Shown here in pieces: positions 10,257 to 21,644 of a stretch of 64,000 nucleotides of DNA; position 1 is the stretch's first letter, and each line of letters opens with the position of its first letter. This DNA is from Armillaria gallica (lineage: Eukaryota > Basidiomycota > Agaricomycetes > Agaricales > Physalacriaceae): assembly GCA_037576215.1 (NCBI GenBank), contig JBANDB010000003.1:186001-250000 (forward strand). The letters are read 5' to 3'. The translations under genes and the position numbers were made by a program. The notes beneath the pieces are model-generated. The model worked only from the letters and a program-made list of their open reading frames with translations, ran no database searches and was not told the DNA's origin.

Positions 10257-13200
10257 CTAATCTGAGAAAGCTGTCATGATGCTCTCAATATCCTGTTGTT
10301 TCTGAGTTTCTGCCACCTCCTCACCCTCTTCTTCTTCATCATCATCACTGATGTTAGTATCACCTTCATGGTGATCATTAGCATCATCCAAGGCTGATAA
10401 TCCCAGCTCCTCCCACTGACAACTATCAGCCACCTTGCCTGGTTTAAGGCTTCCAGAAAAGGAAGGATGCTGGGCAAGAGTATGAAAATGCTGCATATGA
10501 ATATTGTCAAACTGGGCTCATTCCAGATGGTACTTCTCAACCTGGTATGACAGAGAAGGATCGTTCACTTTGAGTTCATCCACTGCTTGTTGAAGGTATT
10601 TTTCTTTGGCCTTGATTTTTGTTACAAACTGGTGAATTTCGATATTTAGCTGGTGAACTTCCTCTTGAGCACATATGATCCAGTAATAGGCATCACTTGC
10701 TTCTCGGACGGCACTATTAGCCCATGGCTTTTCATGAATATCCTCCCTCGTGTCCTTCAGTAGGTCGAACTCTGATAGGAAGGCGTATTTGATGACATCC
10801 TCCCATTTTAGCATAGGTTGAGGTGGCTCCAGCACTTTTGCTGTGGCATTATAGCGATCAACAAGGCCTCGAATAGTGTGAGACCAGGCTTTAAGAGCTT
10901 TCCTGATGTGCCTGTGTGCCTTGTACCCTAGAATACGATCATTGGGGTGGCTCTAAAAACAAGTAATCCTGCTTACCTGTGCCCAATCTATTCATTTTAG
11001 TCAATTCAAAAAGTCGAGATACCAAGGCACCTTCCAAGCGATCAAGACATTGTCAATATACCTTGGTTGCAACCAATTTCTCAGCCTCAGCCCACTTCTC
11101 AGATCCAACAGTCCAATGTGTTGTTATGTTCATGACACATTCCATATCCTGAACACAGTCAAGAGCCTTGTCCTGTCTCTCGAGAAGCTGATGTTGAGCC
11201 ATTTCAATCTGTGCTGTATTGTCTCGCTCGCTAATATTTGAAGCATTATTGTTGATCCATATATCTCTCATCTTGTGGATATTATCTCTATACAAAGTGT
11301 TAACAAAATATTGATATGGCACCTGAAAAATATTACATACTCAATATGATAGTATGCCACTAGTCGGGAGTAATATTCCATCTCCAATGTCTCTTCTGGT
11401 GGATCTTGCTTCCGGTTTTTCAAATAGGCCAGCTCTTCAGCGAGCCACTGAGGAAAGCATTTGCTACTCAGAATATTCAATTTGATCATAGTGTCTTGTA
11501 ATGCTGGAATTGTTGCCATAATTGATAGGGCCTGTCGATAGTTGTCACATAGAAATTTACCTAATTAAAATGATGAAAGTCATTAAAAGATGGATAGACC
11601 TGAGATACTTACTGAGCCTCGAATAGGTATCAACACAATCTTTGTGCTTCATCCACTGGACAATAGCCTGCATGCAGTGAAAGCAGCTGGCATAATGGGT
11701 ACTGGATGCTAGTGCATTTGACTCTGAAAAGTAACACTTGCATTCCTCGTAATCAGTCAAGCCTTGCCCATCTGTGTACAATGGCAGTTTGCATATTTGG
11801 CAGATCCGACAGTGGGCATGCCCATGAAATGCACCAACAACAGTAGTGTGATTTTGCTCAGCAGCCAGAACACCTAATGGAGACTTCACAATAGTTGTGC
11901 CAAATTTGCACCCAACATTATAGCCACATGTCAAATCTCAGCCCAGCCCTTTGATGATCTTATCTGTGATTGCCAGCAGATACTTGGCTCTAAAAAGTCT
12001 TCAATAAAATACATGAAAGCTGAGATCAAAGACTTACAGCTCTCCGCTTTGTACCATATCTGTAGCCAATAAAAGGAAACCATGCCTGCACAGAGACATG
12101 AAAACCCCAGTCTCATCAAACACCCCCCACATGCTTGAGTTCATGTCATTCTTCATGTTTTCCCATCGGTTCGCACATGGATTTCCTTCTGTATCCTTTG
12201 CATCTGTCACAATTGTATTCCCAATAGCTTCCTTCGACCATGCATTTACCTCATCTCAGGATAGGAAATAATCCCCACACCCATCACAATTGTCCATCCT
12301 TTCTTGAGAGCTCTCCTGATTTTCATTGTCTTGTGTTTGGAGTCTCTTGAGGGAATTATTTCCATCCATGCAATAATGTGGGCGGATTGGTGTTCCTGGC
12401 TCATCCTTGAGAGAGAGGGTGCATGCCACACAGGCATTCCAAAGACAATAATCTGCAGCATCACAACATAACGCTTGATTGATATAGTGTTCCACTCTCT
12501 TGAGAATTGCAACATAAAGATTGTAACATATCATGAATTGTTGATGCATGTATGGCTCATATGCAATACTATTCAAATCACACAGTATGTGAAGAAAAGC
12601 CTGAAGAGACAACCAGGAACATCAGAGGTGGGTGTTATGGAATACCTCCATTGTTCTGACTGATATCAAGAGCTCAGGAGAGTATGGGGCACACGGAATA
12701 ACACCCTGCCTCATAAGAACAGCAGGGATGCAATCAGCATCAGTGAATTGCTGTGCAGTAGTATAAAAACAGCCTAGAACTCAAATGAAAATATGGAATA
12801 GAAATAATAAAGAGAAACAAACAGAATAAGTCTAAGACACGCATGACCCTCATGTCTCTGGTCTTCCTGCTCAATGGAGCTGGGCCATGCTCAATAAAAA
12901 TGCAGCCTTCCTCAGGCCTTTCCAGATCCCATGCCATGTACATGCTTGTCAGAGGCTCCATGATTGCATCAAATGCATCACTTCGATTCTGCATCTGATT
13001 CCTCCTGGTTTGGGTATCATGATGTCTGACAGTAGTTTGTCAGTTAAAGAATTAAAGTGATTGAACCCACTTACAAAATGTCTTCAGGTGCAAGCTCCAA
13101 TCGTGTCATACCATCGTAGAGTTGATGCCAGATATCCTTTAACTCTCCACCAGCATGGCTAATTTCCAGAGCTTCCTTTCCAGCTAAGACAGCCTCAAGA

Positions 13201-13495
13201 TGCCCATGATCCATTTCAATTTGGCTTTCTATTATTTGATTTTGTGTTTCCCAGTTGGGATCATCGTCATCAGGATCAAAAAGCTGAGTATGAATATCAT
13301 GCAGGCGCTGAGCTTGCGCCTGAGTGAGATCTTTGAGCAAAAATCAGACAAGATTTGTAAACTTAACATGCACATGTGAACCTTACCTTGCTGATGGTTC
13401 TGATAGTTTCGCAAATTTGTAGTTTTTTGTTTCAGAATTGTACGACAGCTGTGGGCCTTGGAATTCACTGAGGATTGGGGTGAATCAACACTCAT
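10257..13495 (-). pseudogene. KDZ transposase (decayed, multi-exon)
   Basis: The transposase that would cut and paste this element. Read on the minus strand it has several exons with short introns. From the N-terminus: an acidic stretch (LHDIHTQLFDPDDDD, about 13.3 kb); MQNRSDAFDAIMEPLTSMYMAW; the zinc-binding/MDGN segment (ACVACTLSL...MDGNNSLKR, about 12.4 kb); the signature WGVFDETGVFMSLCRHGF (about 12.1 kb) then LATDMVQSGEL; CGYNVGCKFG...GAFHGHAHCRICQ (about 11.8 kb); WLAEELAYLKN..PPEETL (about 11.45 kb); and a helical C-terminus with an acidic tail (DDDEEEEGEE), stop at 10257. These match the KDZ family order. TGA codons at 12622-12624, 11938-11940 and 10518-10520 break it; the first sits where relatives have arginine (CGA to TGA). 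It is head-to-head with the TET-like gene. Confidence 0.87.
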
Positions 13496-13756
13496 TCGAA
13501 CACGAGATGAGGAAGAAGTTGCTCATATAGAATGCATATTATTGTGTGTTCGGGAAGTATGTGTTGGAGGCATAGTTATTGCAACTGAACATATTGAACT
13601 TCAACAAGGTCTGCAGATGGCATCAGAGCCATGTGATCATATGTAACTCAGCCCAGGTGTGTGCCTGGCAGTGACACAGCTTTCCGTCACTCCTCTTTCC
13701 ACCTTCTGTCGGCCACCCATGCTCCGTGATGTCCCATCGATGCTCAGTATTAAACA

Positions 13757-15396
13757 ATGGACTTACACTGGATGGTTGTGACACTGATGGATGGGTATGG
13801 TGAGTACCACAGTTCCACTCGCATGCTTGGCATTCCCAACCCTGGGGCAGCTGTGCATCACATGGCCCACATCTCTGACTTTGGAGCAGCGAGCAATGCA
13901 CCCAATGCTAATTCTATGCTTGATTTAGGCACCACACGTTCTGGCTTGGTCTTCAAGCAGTGGGAAGATATTGAGGAGTACATGGTTGATGTAGATATTA
14001 ATGATTTAGCCCTTTCACTACCACAGCCCACCGCCGAATGCGCATCAGATGTTGTACTCCAACTGATTCCACTCTCAAGTCCGAATCCTTCGAAGCCATC
14101 ACCACAGCCCATGTCAAGCTCTAACGCCACCCCCATCCCAGAGCATCTCCACAGTTGACAGCGCAAGAGTTTCAAATCTCACCAGAAGTTTTGTATTCGA
14201 TGTTGCAAAGCTTGCCACCAAGTCCAAGAAACTATGGGTCTTCTGGTGAAGCAGGTTGCCCTCAAACATGTAGCAGCCTCCTCAATTCTAGCCACACAGT
14301 TTGAGCCTGCACAATGACGAGGATATGCAGGTCCTCGCGATCCAAGAAGGCAGGATGTTCAGGATTATATGTTGGAGGAGTTTCTGTGAGATCATAGCAT
14401 GAAATTAATTGAATGTGGTGGGAGGTGCGTATGCTTACTATTCTTCTAAATGCTATACTAACTGTTCACAGAAAACCACTGCGCATTATTGACAACCAAG
14501 GCCGAGTTATCGTGTATGTTGTAGGACACCCCGAGGAGTTTGACGAAGTCAGCAAGGAAATCATCGAGGCATTTGAGAGAGCAGAGAAGTTACTCTCTTT
14601 GAATGCAGCACATACCCATCACAGACGTGGTGAGTACGGGTTTGTGTCTACTGGTATCTCATTTGGCGGGGGTCAAATGAGGCCTGGAAACTTGCGTAAC
14701 ACCATGAACAATGAATCCATAATGGAAGAACTTCTCTCGAACTGGGCAGTGCAACGTGTTGTCCAGTTCATCAACAGTACATTCTCATATTTGTCTTACA
14801 TTTTCTTTGTATCCTAACTACGTATAGAGGCATTTGCTGCTGTCCATCCAGAGCTATGGAAACGTTACCAGTGTTTGCTCAATGATCTTACTGATGCGCA
14901 CCCATATCTCTCCTGGATCTTTGATCGTGAGCACAGTGTCTTTGCTTCATGTACCCTCAACATTGGAGGCATGACAACCCATCGCCATTGTGACCATCTC
15001 AACTTGGGGCCGGGTGTATGCCCTATCTTTGCAATTGGGGACTTTGATCACACCAAGGGTGGCCACCTTGTTCTCTGGGATTTGAAGCTGGTTATCGAGT
15101 TCCCTTTGGGAACTCTCATCCTCATTCCATCTGCACTCCTTGAGCATTCCAATGTCCCCATTCATGAAGGTATGCCATTATCCTCGTTATTTCTTTCTAT
15201 TAACCTACTCATTTTAGGTGAAACTCATTACTCATTCACCCAGTTCTCTGCGGTGGGCCTTTTTTGATGGGTAGACAATGGTTACCGCTCAGACAAGGAT
15301 TTGGAGGAGTGGGGTTCATGGGTGGAAGGCATTGCAGGTGAGCACAGGAGAGAGAAAACATGGGAGGAAGGGTTCGCATCATTAGGGCATATTTAA
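13757..15396 (+). pseudogene. TET/JBP-family 2-oxoglutarate/Fe(II) dioxygenase (decayed)
   Basis: Members of this family oxidise 5-methylcytosine or thymine in DNA. The N-terminal exon (from 13757; true start uncertain) has a low-complexity Ser/Pro segment, then a basic segment and GYAGPRDPRRQD near 14330. Introns fit 14386-14471, 14777-14827 and 15170-15217. The core reads GRVIVYVVGHPEEF, HHRRGEYGFVSTGISFGGGQ.RPGN, then the iron-binding HxD in HRHCDHLNL (about 14985), GDFDHTKGGHLVLWDLKLVIEFPLG, the distal His in LEHSNVP, and GETHYSFTQF. In relatives the last motif is GETRYSFTQ; the 2-oxoglutarate-binding Arg is His here, a CGT to CAT change. TGA codons lie at about 14156-14158, 14315-14317 and 15265-15267; the last fits GLF-R-WVD. 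The frame otherwise runs to TAA at 15394-15396. Confidence 0.85.
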
Positions 15397-15823
15397 AATG
15401 TGGATTTTATCGTATTCTTGTACAATTTTGCAGTTCAATTATGGTTTTACTTCCTTTACTTCTTTCAAAAATGATATTATGAATGAGGATTAGCACAGTG
15501 TACAGGATATGCGTTGGAGGTATGATTGACTTTTGTGATTGAAGTGAGTATTCCATCAAGTCAGTATTCCCATACCTTCGTTGATCCATAGTGTGGGTTC
15601 TCTTGCAGAGAAAAATCAGAAAAAAAAAAGGTTCATGTTCCTGATAGTAGATAGAATGTTCGTAAGTAAATTGTACCTAGGAAACACCCTCCCTCAAGGT
15701 TTCAAGATATTGTACTGGGGAACTCGCTATGTAAGCCGATTTGTGAAATTTGCCTTGATTATCTGTGTGGCCAGATCACCTGGCCAATGATCCAGACATG
15801 CAGATAAATAACTCTAGCTCATA

Positions 15824-16091
15824 ACACTGCATGATGGCTTTGATATGTGAGGCTGAAATATTGAAATTGAAAGATATTTATTTTTAGCTAGTTTTTAGCT
15901 TAAAATATCAAAGAAATATGCATAATATCTTTTCTATATTTGTGATTTTATTCAGTTTTGAGGTGATTTTCACAAATATAGAAAAGATATTGTGCATATC
16001 TCTTTGATATTTTAGGCTAAAAACTGGCTAAAAATAAATATCTTTCAATTTCAATATTTCAGCCTTATATATCAAAGCCATCATGCAGTGT
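15824..16091. mobile_element. Hairpin MITE (fold-back element)
   Basis: About 268 bp forming a nearly perfect palindrome: ACACTGCATGATGGCTTTG at the left end is mirrored as CAAAGCCATCATGCAGTGT at the right. The two arms of roughly 115 bases are AT-rich with a short central loop around 15950. There is no coding capacity. The superfamily is not clear; flanking TA/AA does not give a clean target duplication. Confidence 0.8.
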
Positions 16092-16094
16092 AAC

Positions 16095-16741
16095 CGCCTT
16101 CTGAAGATGCCTGGTATGTCCAAAATTCATTCTAACTTTCAAAGTTCAAATATATTTTGACTGATATGGTTGCAGGGAATTCTTCTGAACTTCAGGAGCA
16201 GGTATTGCGAGCTCAGTGTGAGTTACAGTGCAAGTACAAACAGAGATATGATGTCTCACATTGCAAGGCAAGGTGAAAAAAAGCAGTCAAACAGATGCGA
16301 GCATGAGTTGTTTATTTCCCTGTTCTACTTATTAATGCTCAGTAGCTGTTAGAAAATGCAAAGCAATAAAGTCCTTGCTGCCAGAAGAGCAGGATGCTAT
16401 CCATGCAAAAAAATAAGGTAGCACAGGCTACTTACTGCAAAAAGTATGCTCATTCATTTTAATATTGTATACAATGCTGACTATGCTTAAGACATCAGGC
16501 ACAGCTACAACACAAGGCTGAAATGCAGCGCTCCATGTGAGTACATATACACTTGCCACCTCATGAGACCATGACTGACACTTGTCAGAAATTTCATGGA
16601 CCTATATGCCGATGACATCGATGCTATGCCTGAACAACTGCAGCGAAGGGGTCATCTCTGCCACCCCGAGGATTATCCACTAGATAGCGAGTGTCTTATA
16701 GCCAAAAAGTTGAAGCTCAGTCATACTAGTGCTACATAGCC
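16095..16741 (+). pseudogene. Scattered exons of an unrecognised gene
   Basis: Short coding-like pieces with intron-like joints: SSELQEQVLRAQCELQCKYK near 16185-16260 after TTGCAG, and a last piece NFMDLYADDIDAMPEQLQRR...LSHTSAT near 16590-16740 after a CAG, ending in TAG. The MITE just upstream may have cut off the 5' part. I do not recognise a family. Between TET and the MITE (15397-15823) I see nothing. Confidence 0.35.
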
Positions 16742-17109
16742 TGTGTACTTCAATAAATATGTGATGGTGTTTCATGTACTCCAATAAATTTATCACATGA
16801 ACTGTCGACACTTCAATAAAAACTCACAAATAAGTAACATCACTTCTAGCTCTCATGTACTGCAATAAATACACCACAGAATGTGCTCAAATTCTAGTGC
16901 TTACTAGCTCCGCATACACCTTAATGAAATCTGTTTGAATTATTACCAAAAAACGGTGGTCTCAAACTTCAACAGCACACAAATTTTGTTTGAAAAAATT
17001 CAAACATGGTAAAGAAGTTTCTATTCTCAAAGACGGGGTCTTCGGCAACTGCTCACTAGCCTCACCCATCACAAGGGTGGAAAAAGAGTGGAGAACCCAT
17101 GTAATGAGT
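16742..17109. other. AT-rich spacer, no gene seen
   Basis: Contains several near repeats of CTTCAATAAA / TGCAATAAAT (about 16748, 16780, 16810, 16870), which could be polyadenylation-type signals for the convergent genes on either side. No reading frame of note. Confidence 0.4.
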
Positions 17110-18271
17110 CTAGAAATCAGCCCTCAGAACCTCATCGTCACGAAGCTTGTCCGATAAGAATTTCAGAGCAGTGAGCTCATCTCTGACAACAAAGACTTCA
17201 CAGTAGGGGTGGTTTCCTGCATTAGCAATAGCATTGTCACTGTAAGAGGGAGCATGAGACAATAAAATAATATGATGAGATGATAACTTACAGGAAGGAG
17301 GTGACATGAGGGACCTTTCCCTTAACAATGATATAATAAAATGTGAGGACAACCTCCGGTCCCGTACCCTTTACTCCCCCTCTTCCCATGTGGCATGACT
17401 TGTCATCATGGCCAATTCGGTCCATCATCCAACATTCATTCCACCTCTGTAGGGCTGCTTCAAGCATTGGAGAGAAGGCATCCTGGGTATATGAAGGGAA
17501 TTTGTCAACTGACTGATGAACAAGATTCCTAGCAAAAAATGAACTCACATCAATATCAATACCATCTTCCAAAAATTGAGCATACCACTGAGTGAATACA
17601 CCCATAGTTCGACCGTTTGTAACAACATAGAATTTTTGCTTGTGGCTTGGAGTAGCTCTGAGGCCTCCTGAAGTAGCAGGTGTTGCTTCCTGTGGCCCAG
17701 GCCATGTGGATTTATTGGATGATGGAGGAGCATAGATGGGGGGGGGGGGGATGATGAGAGGATGCAGCGGGCAGATGGTGAGATGCTGGGGATGGTGATT
17801 GACAGGAGCTATTAGCTGCCAAGCGATGGTAACAAGCTGAGGAGGAGGAAGAATCTCCTTACTGAGATGGCAGAAATGGCTGGGTGACATGCTGTTTTTG
17901 TGGAGACAGAGGGGGTGGTACAATGGCCAGTGTTTGCATGCTGTCTGTGGTCCTCTGCATCTGAAAAAAATCTCAGGCTCACTGTCACTGTCTGTCAGAA
18001 CAATAGAGGCCATTCCAGCCATGCTGTCCTCAAGATCAGAGAGGGACAGCGTTGACTCAGAAGTGATGGAGACAGATTGCACTAAGGTGAATACTTAGAA
18101 AAATGAGATTGAGAGATAGAATAAGCACTCACAGCGAGAAATTGGTTTGTTGTTCATTTTGGATCGTTTCATTCCAGGGGAACTGTGAGCAGTTGGACTC
18201 ACTAAAGCAGTGTCAGCAAAGCTATAAGACAAAGAATGCGAGAACATATGGTAGAGACGGCGAGAAGACAT
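17110..18271 (-). CDS. Viroplasmin / RNase H1 N-terminal-like domain protein (transposon cargo)
   Basis: A two- or three-exon gene in the KDZ element. The chosen start is the ATG at 18271 (MSSRRLYHMF), with TATAAAAAG about 70 bp upstream. A GTGAGT intron near 18130 leads to the main exon 18082-17288 and a last exon near 17250-17110 (EVFVVRDELTALKFLSDKL). The middle is rich in proline and histidine. Then KFYVVTNGRTMGVFTQW (about 17640-17590) matches the start of the RNase H1 N-terminal/viroplasmin fold, which binds RNA-DNA hybrids, and FPSYTQDAF...ALQRWNE fits its end, possibly across a small intron. It lacks an RNase H catalytic domain. Function in the transposon is unknown. Codons are CpG-poor like the rest of the element. 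A run of eleven or so G near 17740 lies in the proline segment and could shift the frame. Confidence 0.5.
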
Positions 18272-18619
18272 AGTCAGAGGGAGAAATGTTACCTATTAGA
18301 TGATGGGTGAAGAAAGGAAGAATCGCATGACTGGGCTTTTTATAATGTTCACCCATTGACCGGTCTGTCTCCTTGTAAAAATTTCGAACATAGAAATTGC
18401 TCCCAATTTTGTGACATAATTTATCTAAATGTTGCCAATGTCAGTGTCTGTTGGTCATTTAAGGAAAATTGGGTTCACTTTACAGCCTCATTATCAGGTT
18501 AAAGACAGGAAAGTCTCAATTTTGGCATTAAAAAAATCCTCAATGGTGTTTAATATGTGTATGTCAGTTGCAGCAAGATTTTTTGTGTATATTTCCTTGT
18601 CTAGGAATTTTTTAACACA

Positions 18620-20604
18620 TTGAAGATGTGCTGTACTACCGTCCACTGCCCTGCTGCTAAAGATGACTGTGGAATCCCATTCCTCGATTCAAATCCTTTT
18701 GAAAAATACTCACCCACCATTTACAATGCCTACACACGAAAGGGTGCCTTTTGTGGATTCCACAAACACCAACACGGTGCGGTTAGCGGTAGAAACATGC
18801 TCTCTGAGCTTTTCTGCTAGTCCTGTCTCTCTCACCAGCCTGTTAAATGGAAGAGACGATCCCCACTTTCTGGTACCCCCACAGACAAACACACTTGGCT
18901 TTGACTATGGCCTCAATGCTCTGGACAACTTTCTCAACACTATCACCAATGATGAGCTTGAGTTGGGCTCAGATTCTCTAGCTACTCACCATTCTCCTGC
19001 GAGTGTCAATCCTAGGAGTTGCATTCTCAACACTGCATCGCCTAACTCACCATTGTCTCCATCCTGATGCTCACCAAACCCAGACTTGGATGGCGAGCGT
19101 TCCATCACACCTGCTGCTTTGCATGCCGCATCAGGCAAAGCTATTGAGCCCACATCTTGGGCAGCCAAGAATCCGACACATCCATTAGCTCCCATGAGAG
19201 TGCACCGTGAAGTAGCCAGTCAGCATTTTCCAGTCACCAAGGTCTCAAGTGCAGCAGTAAAGAAAAGGCTAGTGAGGGAAAAGAAGGAGGCATTTGCCAA
19301 TGATCTAACTGAGAGCATGGAAGAGCATCTAGAATGGCTCAAAGAGATTTTCTCGAAGCATGGGAAGAAGTTCAAGGATATTTTATGCATCGCTGGGAGT
19401 GCTGGAAGATATAAGAATCACCGTGCAGTCTCTGATTTACAAGCAAAGATCTTGTATCAGACTAAGGAGAACAATGAAGGTAGGCTGTTTATTATATCTG
19501 AGAGCACAGATTGTACTGATACTGCCAATGTTCAGGAAAGCCAGTGGGAGCAAAACTTAGGCTTGAGCAGCTTCAGGAATTAGCGAAGACAGACCCAAGA
19601 TGTGACGAGTTAACAGAGGAAGAAATACAGAATCTCAAGGAGGAGATATATGTGAAGCATCTTGACAAGCAGCAAGGAGCTCAAATATCACACAGGAGTG
19701 CTGTGAACGATTACTGTCATACAGCAGACTTGATCGAATCCGCAGTAAGTCTTCACATGGTCTTGCTACGTGAATCTTAAGTAATATCTATTTATAGCTC
19801 ATTGGTCTAGGCCATTGGACTGGTGCTCGTGGCTTTGCCATTCTTTCTCGAGGATCCATGGATGATACTATGCCACCTTCCTTGCTCCAAATCCCTGGAT
19901 CAACTGCTTTTCTATCAACCATTGTCAAGGTTGACCCAACAGATTTTGTTCAACAGTTTGAACAATTCAGCTGTACTGTAGATCACAGTGAGTATCATTT
20001 TGAAACTGAGTATTCCTTTTATCATTCCAATTTTAGAGGCACGCAAGGATCAAAGTAGCATTAGAAAGGATATAACCTGACTAATTTCTGAAGGACCTGG
20101 TATGTTTCATATTATCAACATTCAGCCATTTTTAATTGTTATCCAGAGGCAATAACACATGTCAAAGGTGCAAACATGAACTATCAAAATTATGAGAAGA
20201 GCATCGTGATACGCTATGGTGTTAAATTGATTGGATGGCCAGAACAAATTCTGTTCAGAACTCCATTGAATATCTGCACTGTCCCCCAACTGAGATTGCT
20301 TCAACATGTGCTCCAGACTACCACATGCTGATGGACAAGGCTTGATGAAACCAAGATGGAAGAGCTCACCAAATCTATCCTTAGCTGTGAGGGAAATGGT
20401 GAGATTGTGGGGAAGAAGAGAAAGGAGCGGTCTGATAAAGGAGGCTCCCATAAGCCAAAGAAGTGCAAGAACAAAGATGATCACACACGAGGTCAAAAGT
20501 GCGCAAGAAAGGGAGCAAAGCTCCCTGATATCAATAGAAGCCGCTCTGCCGAGGATTCCAATGGCAGTGACAACAGTGCAGATAATGAGGATGGCATTGA
20601 GTAG
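18620..20604 (+). pseudogene. Unknown multi-exon cargo gene with coiled-coil core and basic C-terminus
   Basis: I do not recognise a named family. The pieces are consistent with one gene: a Cys-containing start (MKMCCTTVHCPAAKDDCG, 18626), a Ser/Pro linker, then a helical, charged core (VKKRLVREKKEAFANDL; MEEHLEWLKEIFSKHGKKFKDI; about 19240-19480), a second helical block (RLEQLQELAKTD...EEEIQNLKEEI, about 19560-19690), GHWTGARGFAILSRGSMDD (about 19810), VKVDPTDFVQQFEQFSC (about 19930-19980), YEKSIVIRYGVKLIGWP (about 20190-20240) and a lysine-rich tail with nuclear-localisation-like KKRKER. A TGA at 20329-20331 interrupts the last part (TC-stop-WTRLDE). Frames change between pieces at intron-like sites. 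The layout suggests a nuclear protein moved with the transposon. Confidence 0.5.
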
Positions 20605-20744
20605 ATTCAGGGACAATGTCGCTATTATCTTGGTACATTCTTGGATGATATAGGGCTCTAAAATGTAGATATATATATACCATCACTCTATATCTGTCAA
20701 TATAAATGATATACACACCTTATTTTCGAAGTGAGATATGCCAG

Positions 20745-20753
20745 ATATTAACC
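20745..20753. repeat. Target-site duplication of the Mutator-like element, left
   Basis: ATATTAACC, repeated exactly at 21626-21634. Nine bases is the size expected for Mutator-like elements. Confidence 0.85.
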
Positions 20754-21625
20754 CAGACTCCTTCCCATTCTCCTCCATGGGGGGTAAAAGCTGCTTCACA
20801 GCTACTCCTTAGCCTATGACATTTATCTTATCTTATCAATCACATGATTGCTTGATCTTTCTGAATCTTATTTTTTTTTACCCCCCATTATGGAGACTGG
20901 CAACAAACCGTGTGGCACATTGCTCTTGTTTGGCTACATCTTCCCTTTCGCCCCCTTCTGAATGCTCTTTGCCCATCAGAATCATAGGCAGCATATGTCA
21001 CACCATGCCTGAAAAGGCCAAAGAAGTTCAGGCGAAAGTTCAAGCCATCTTTGGATGTCACCCCTGTCTGTGGCAGATTGAGGTTGTTCGCAAAGTCCTC
21101 GCTGGTCAGGATGGATTTTTCGCTATGTGGCCATAATGGAGAACCTGCACGAGGATATCGAAGATTGAGGATCTGTTTTGATCTAGAATAGCAATGATCT
21201 GATTTAACCAAGGTACCGCACTTCTATCTTGCACATAGGTGGTCATGCTGAAGAGGAAACAGGACTCAGATGATGGTGGAGGGCAGAGTCAGTACAGTTG
21301 GTGGCACGGTGGATAAAATAATCTGGCATTGGAATTACACATATTATTTACATATAGAGACCTACCTGTGTTGCGAATTGAGGCTTATTCAAGGAATAAT
21401 TAAAGCTTTGGGGCTTTCGGAAGAGAGCGAAAGGGAAGATGTAGCCAAACAAGAGCAACATGCCACATGGTTTGTTGCCAGTCTCCATAGTGGGAGGTAA
21501 AATAAAATAAGGTTTAGAAAGATCAAAATGTCATGTGAGAGATAAGATAAGATAAACGTCCTATACACATATCAGAGCTGTGAAGCAGCTTTTACCTCCC
21601 ACGAAGGAGAATGGGAAGGAGTCTG
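20754..21625. mobile_element. Mutator-like non-autonomous element with captured helicase fragment
   Basis: An 872-bp element nested in the KDZ transposon. Its ends are inverted: CAGACTCCTTCCCATTCTCC at the left and the reverse complement at the right, continuing imperfectly for roughly 200 bp (to about 20960 and from about 21425). It is flanked by an exact 9-bp duplication. Long TIRs plus a 9-bp duplication fit the MULE superfamily. Between the TIRs lies a RecQ-like helicase fragment, so it resembles a Pack-MULE. There is no transposase inside. Confidence 0.75.
21005..21136 (+). pseudogene. RecQ-like DNA helicase N-terminal fragment
   Basis: A 43-codon frame, MPEKAKEVQAKVQAIFG then PCLWQIEVVRKVLAGQDG, ending at TAA. 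In fungal RecQ-type helicases F(G)..PCLWQ(I).V...L..KD lies just before the Walker A loop; here the frame ends before that loop. It is therefore a broken piece, carried inside the Mutator-like element. Low length keeps confidence moderate. Confidence 0.55.
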
Positions 21626-21644
21626 ATATTAACCCTGGATTCAA

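Noticed and set aside
17738..17752. Poly-G run as a programmed frameshift site
   Set aside because: It sits in a low-complexity proline stretch; more likely a slippage tract or sequencing error.
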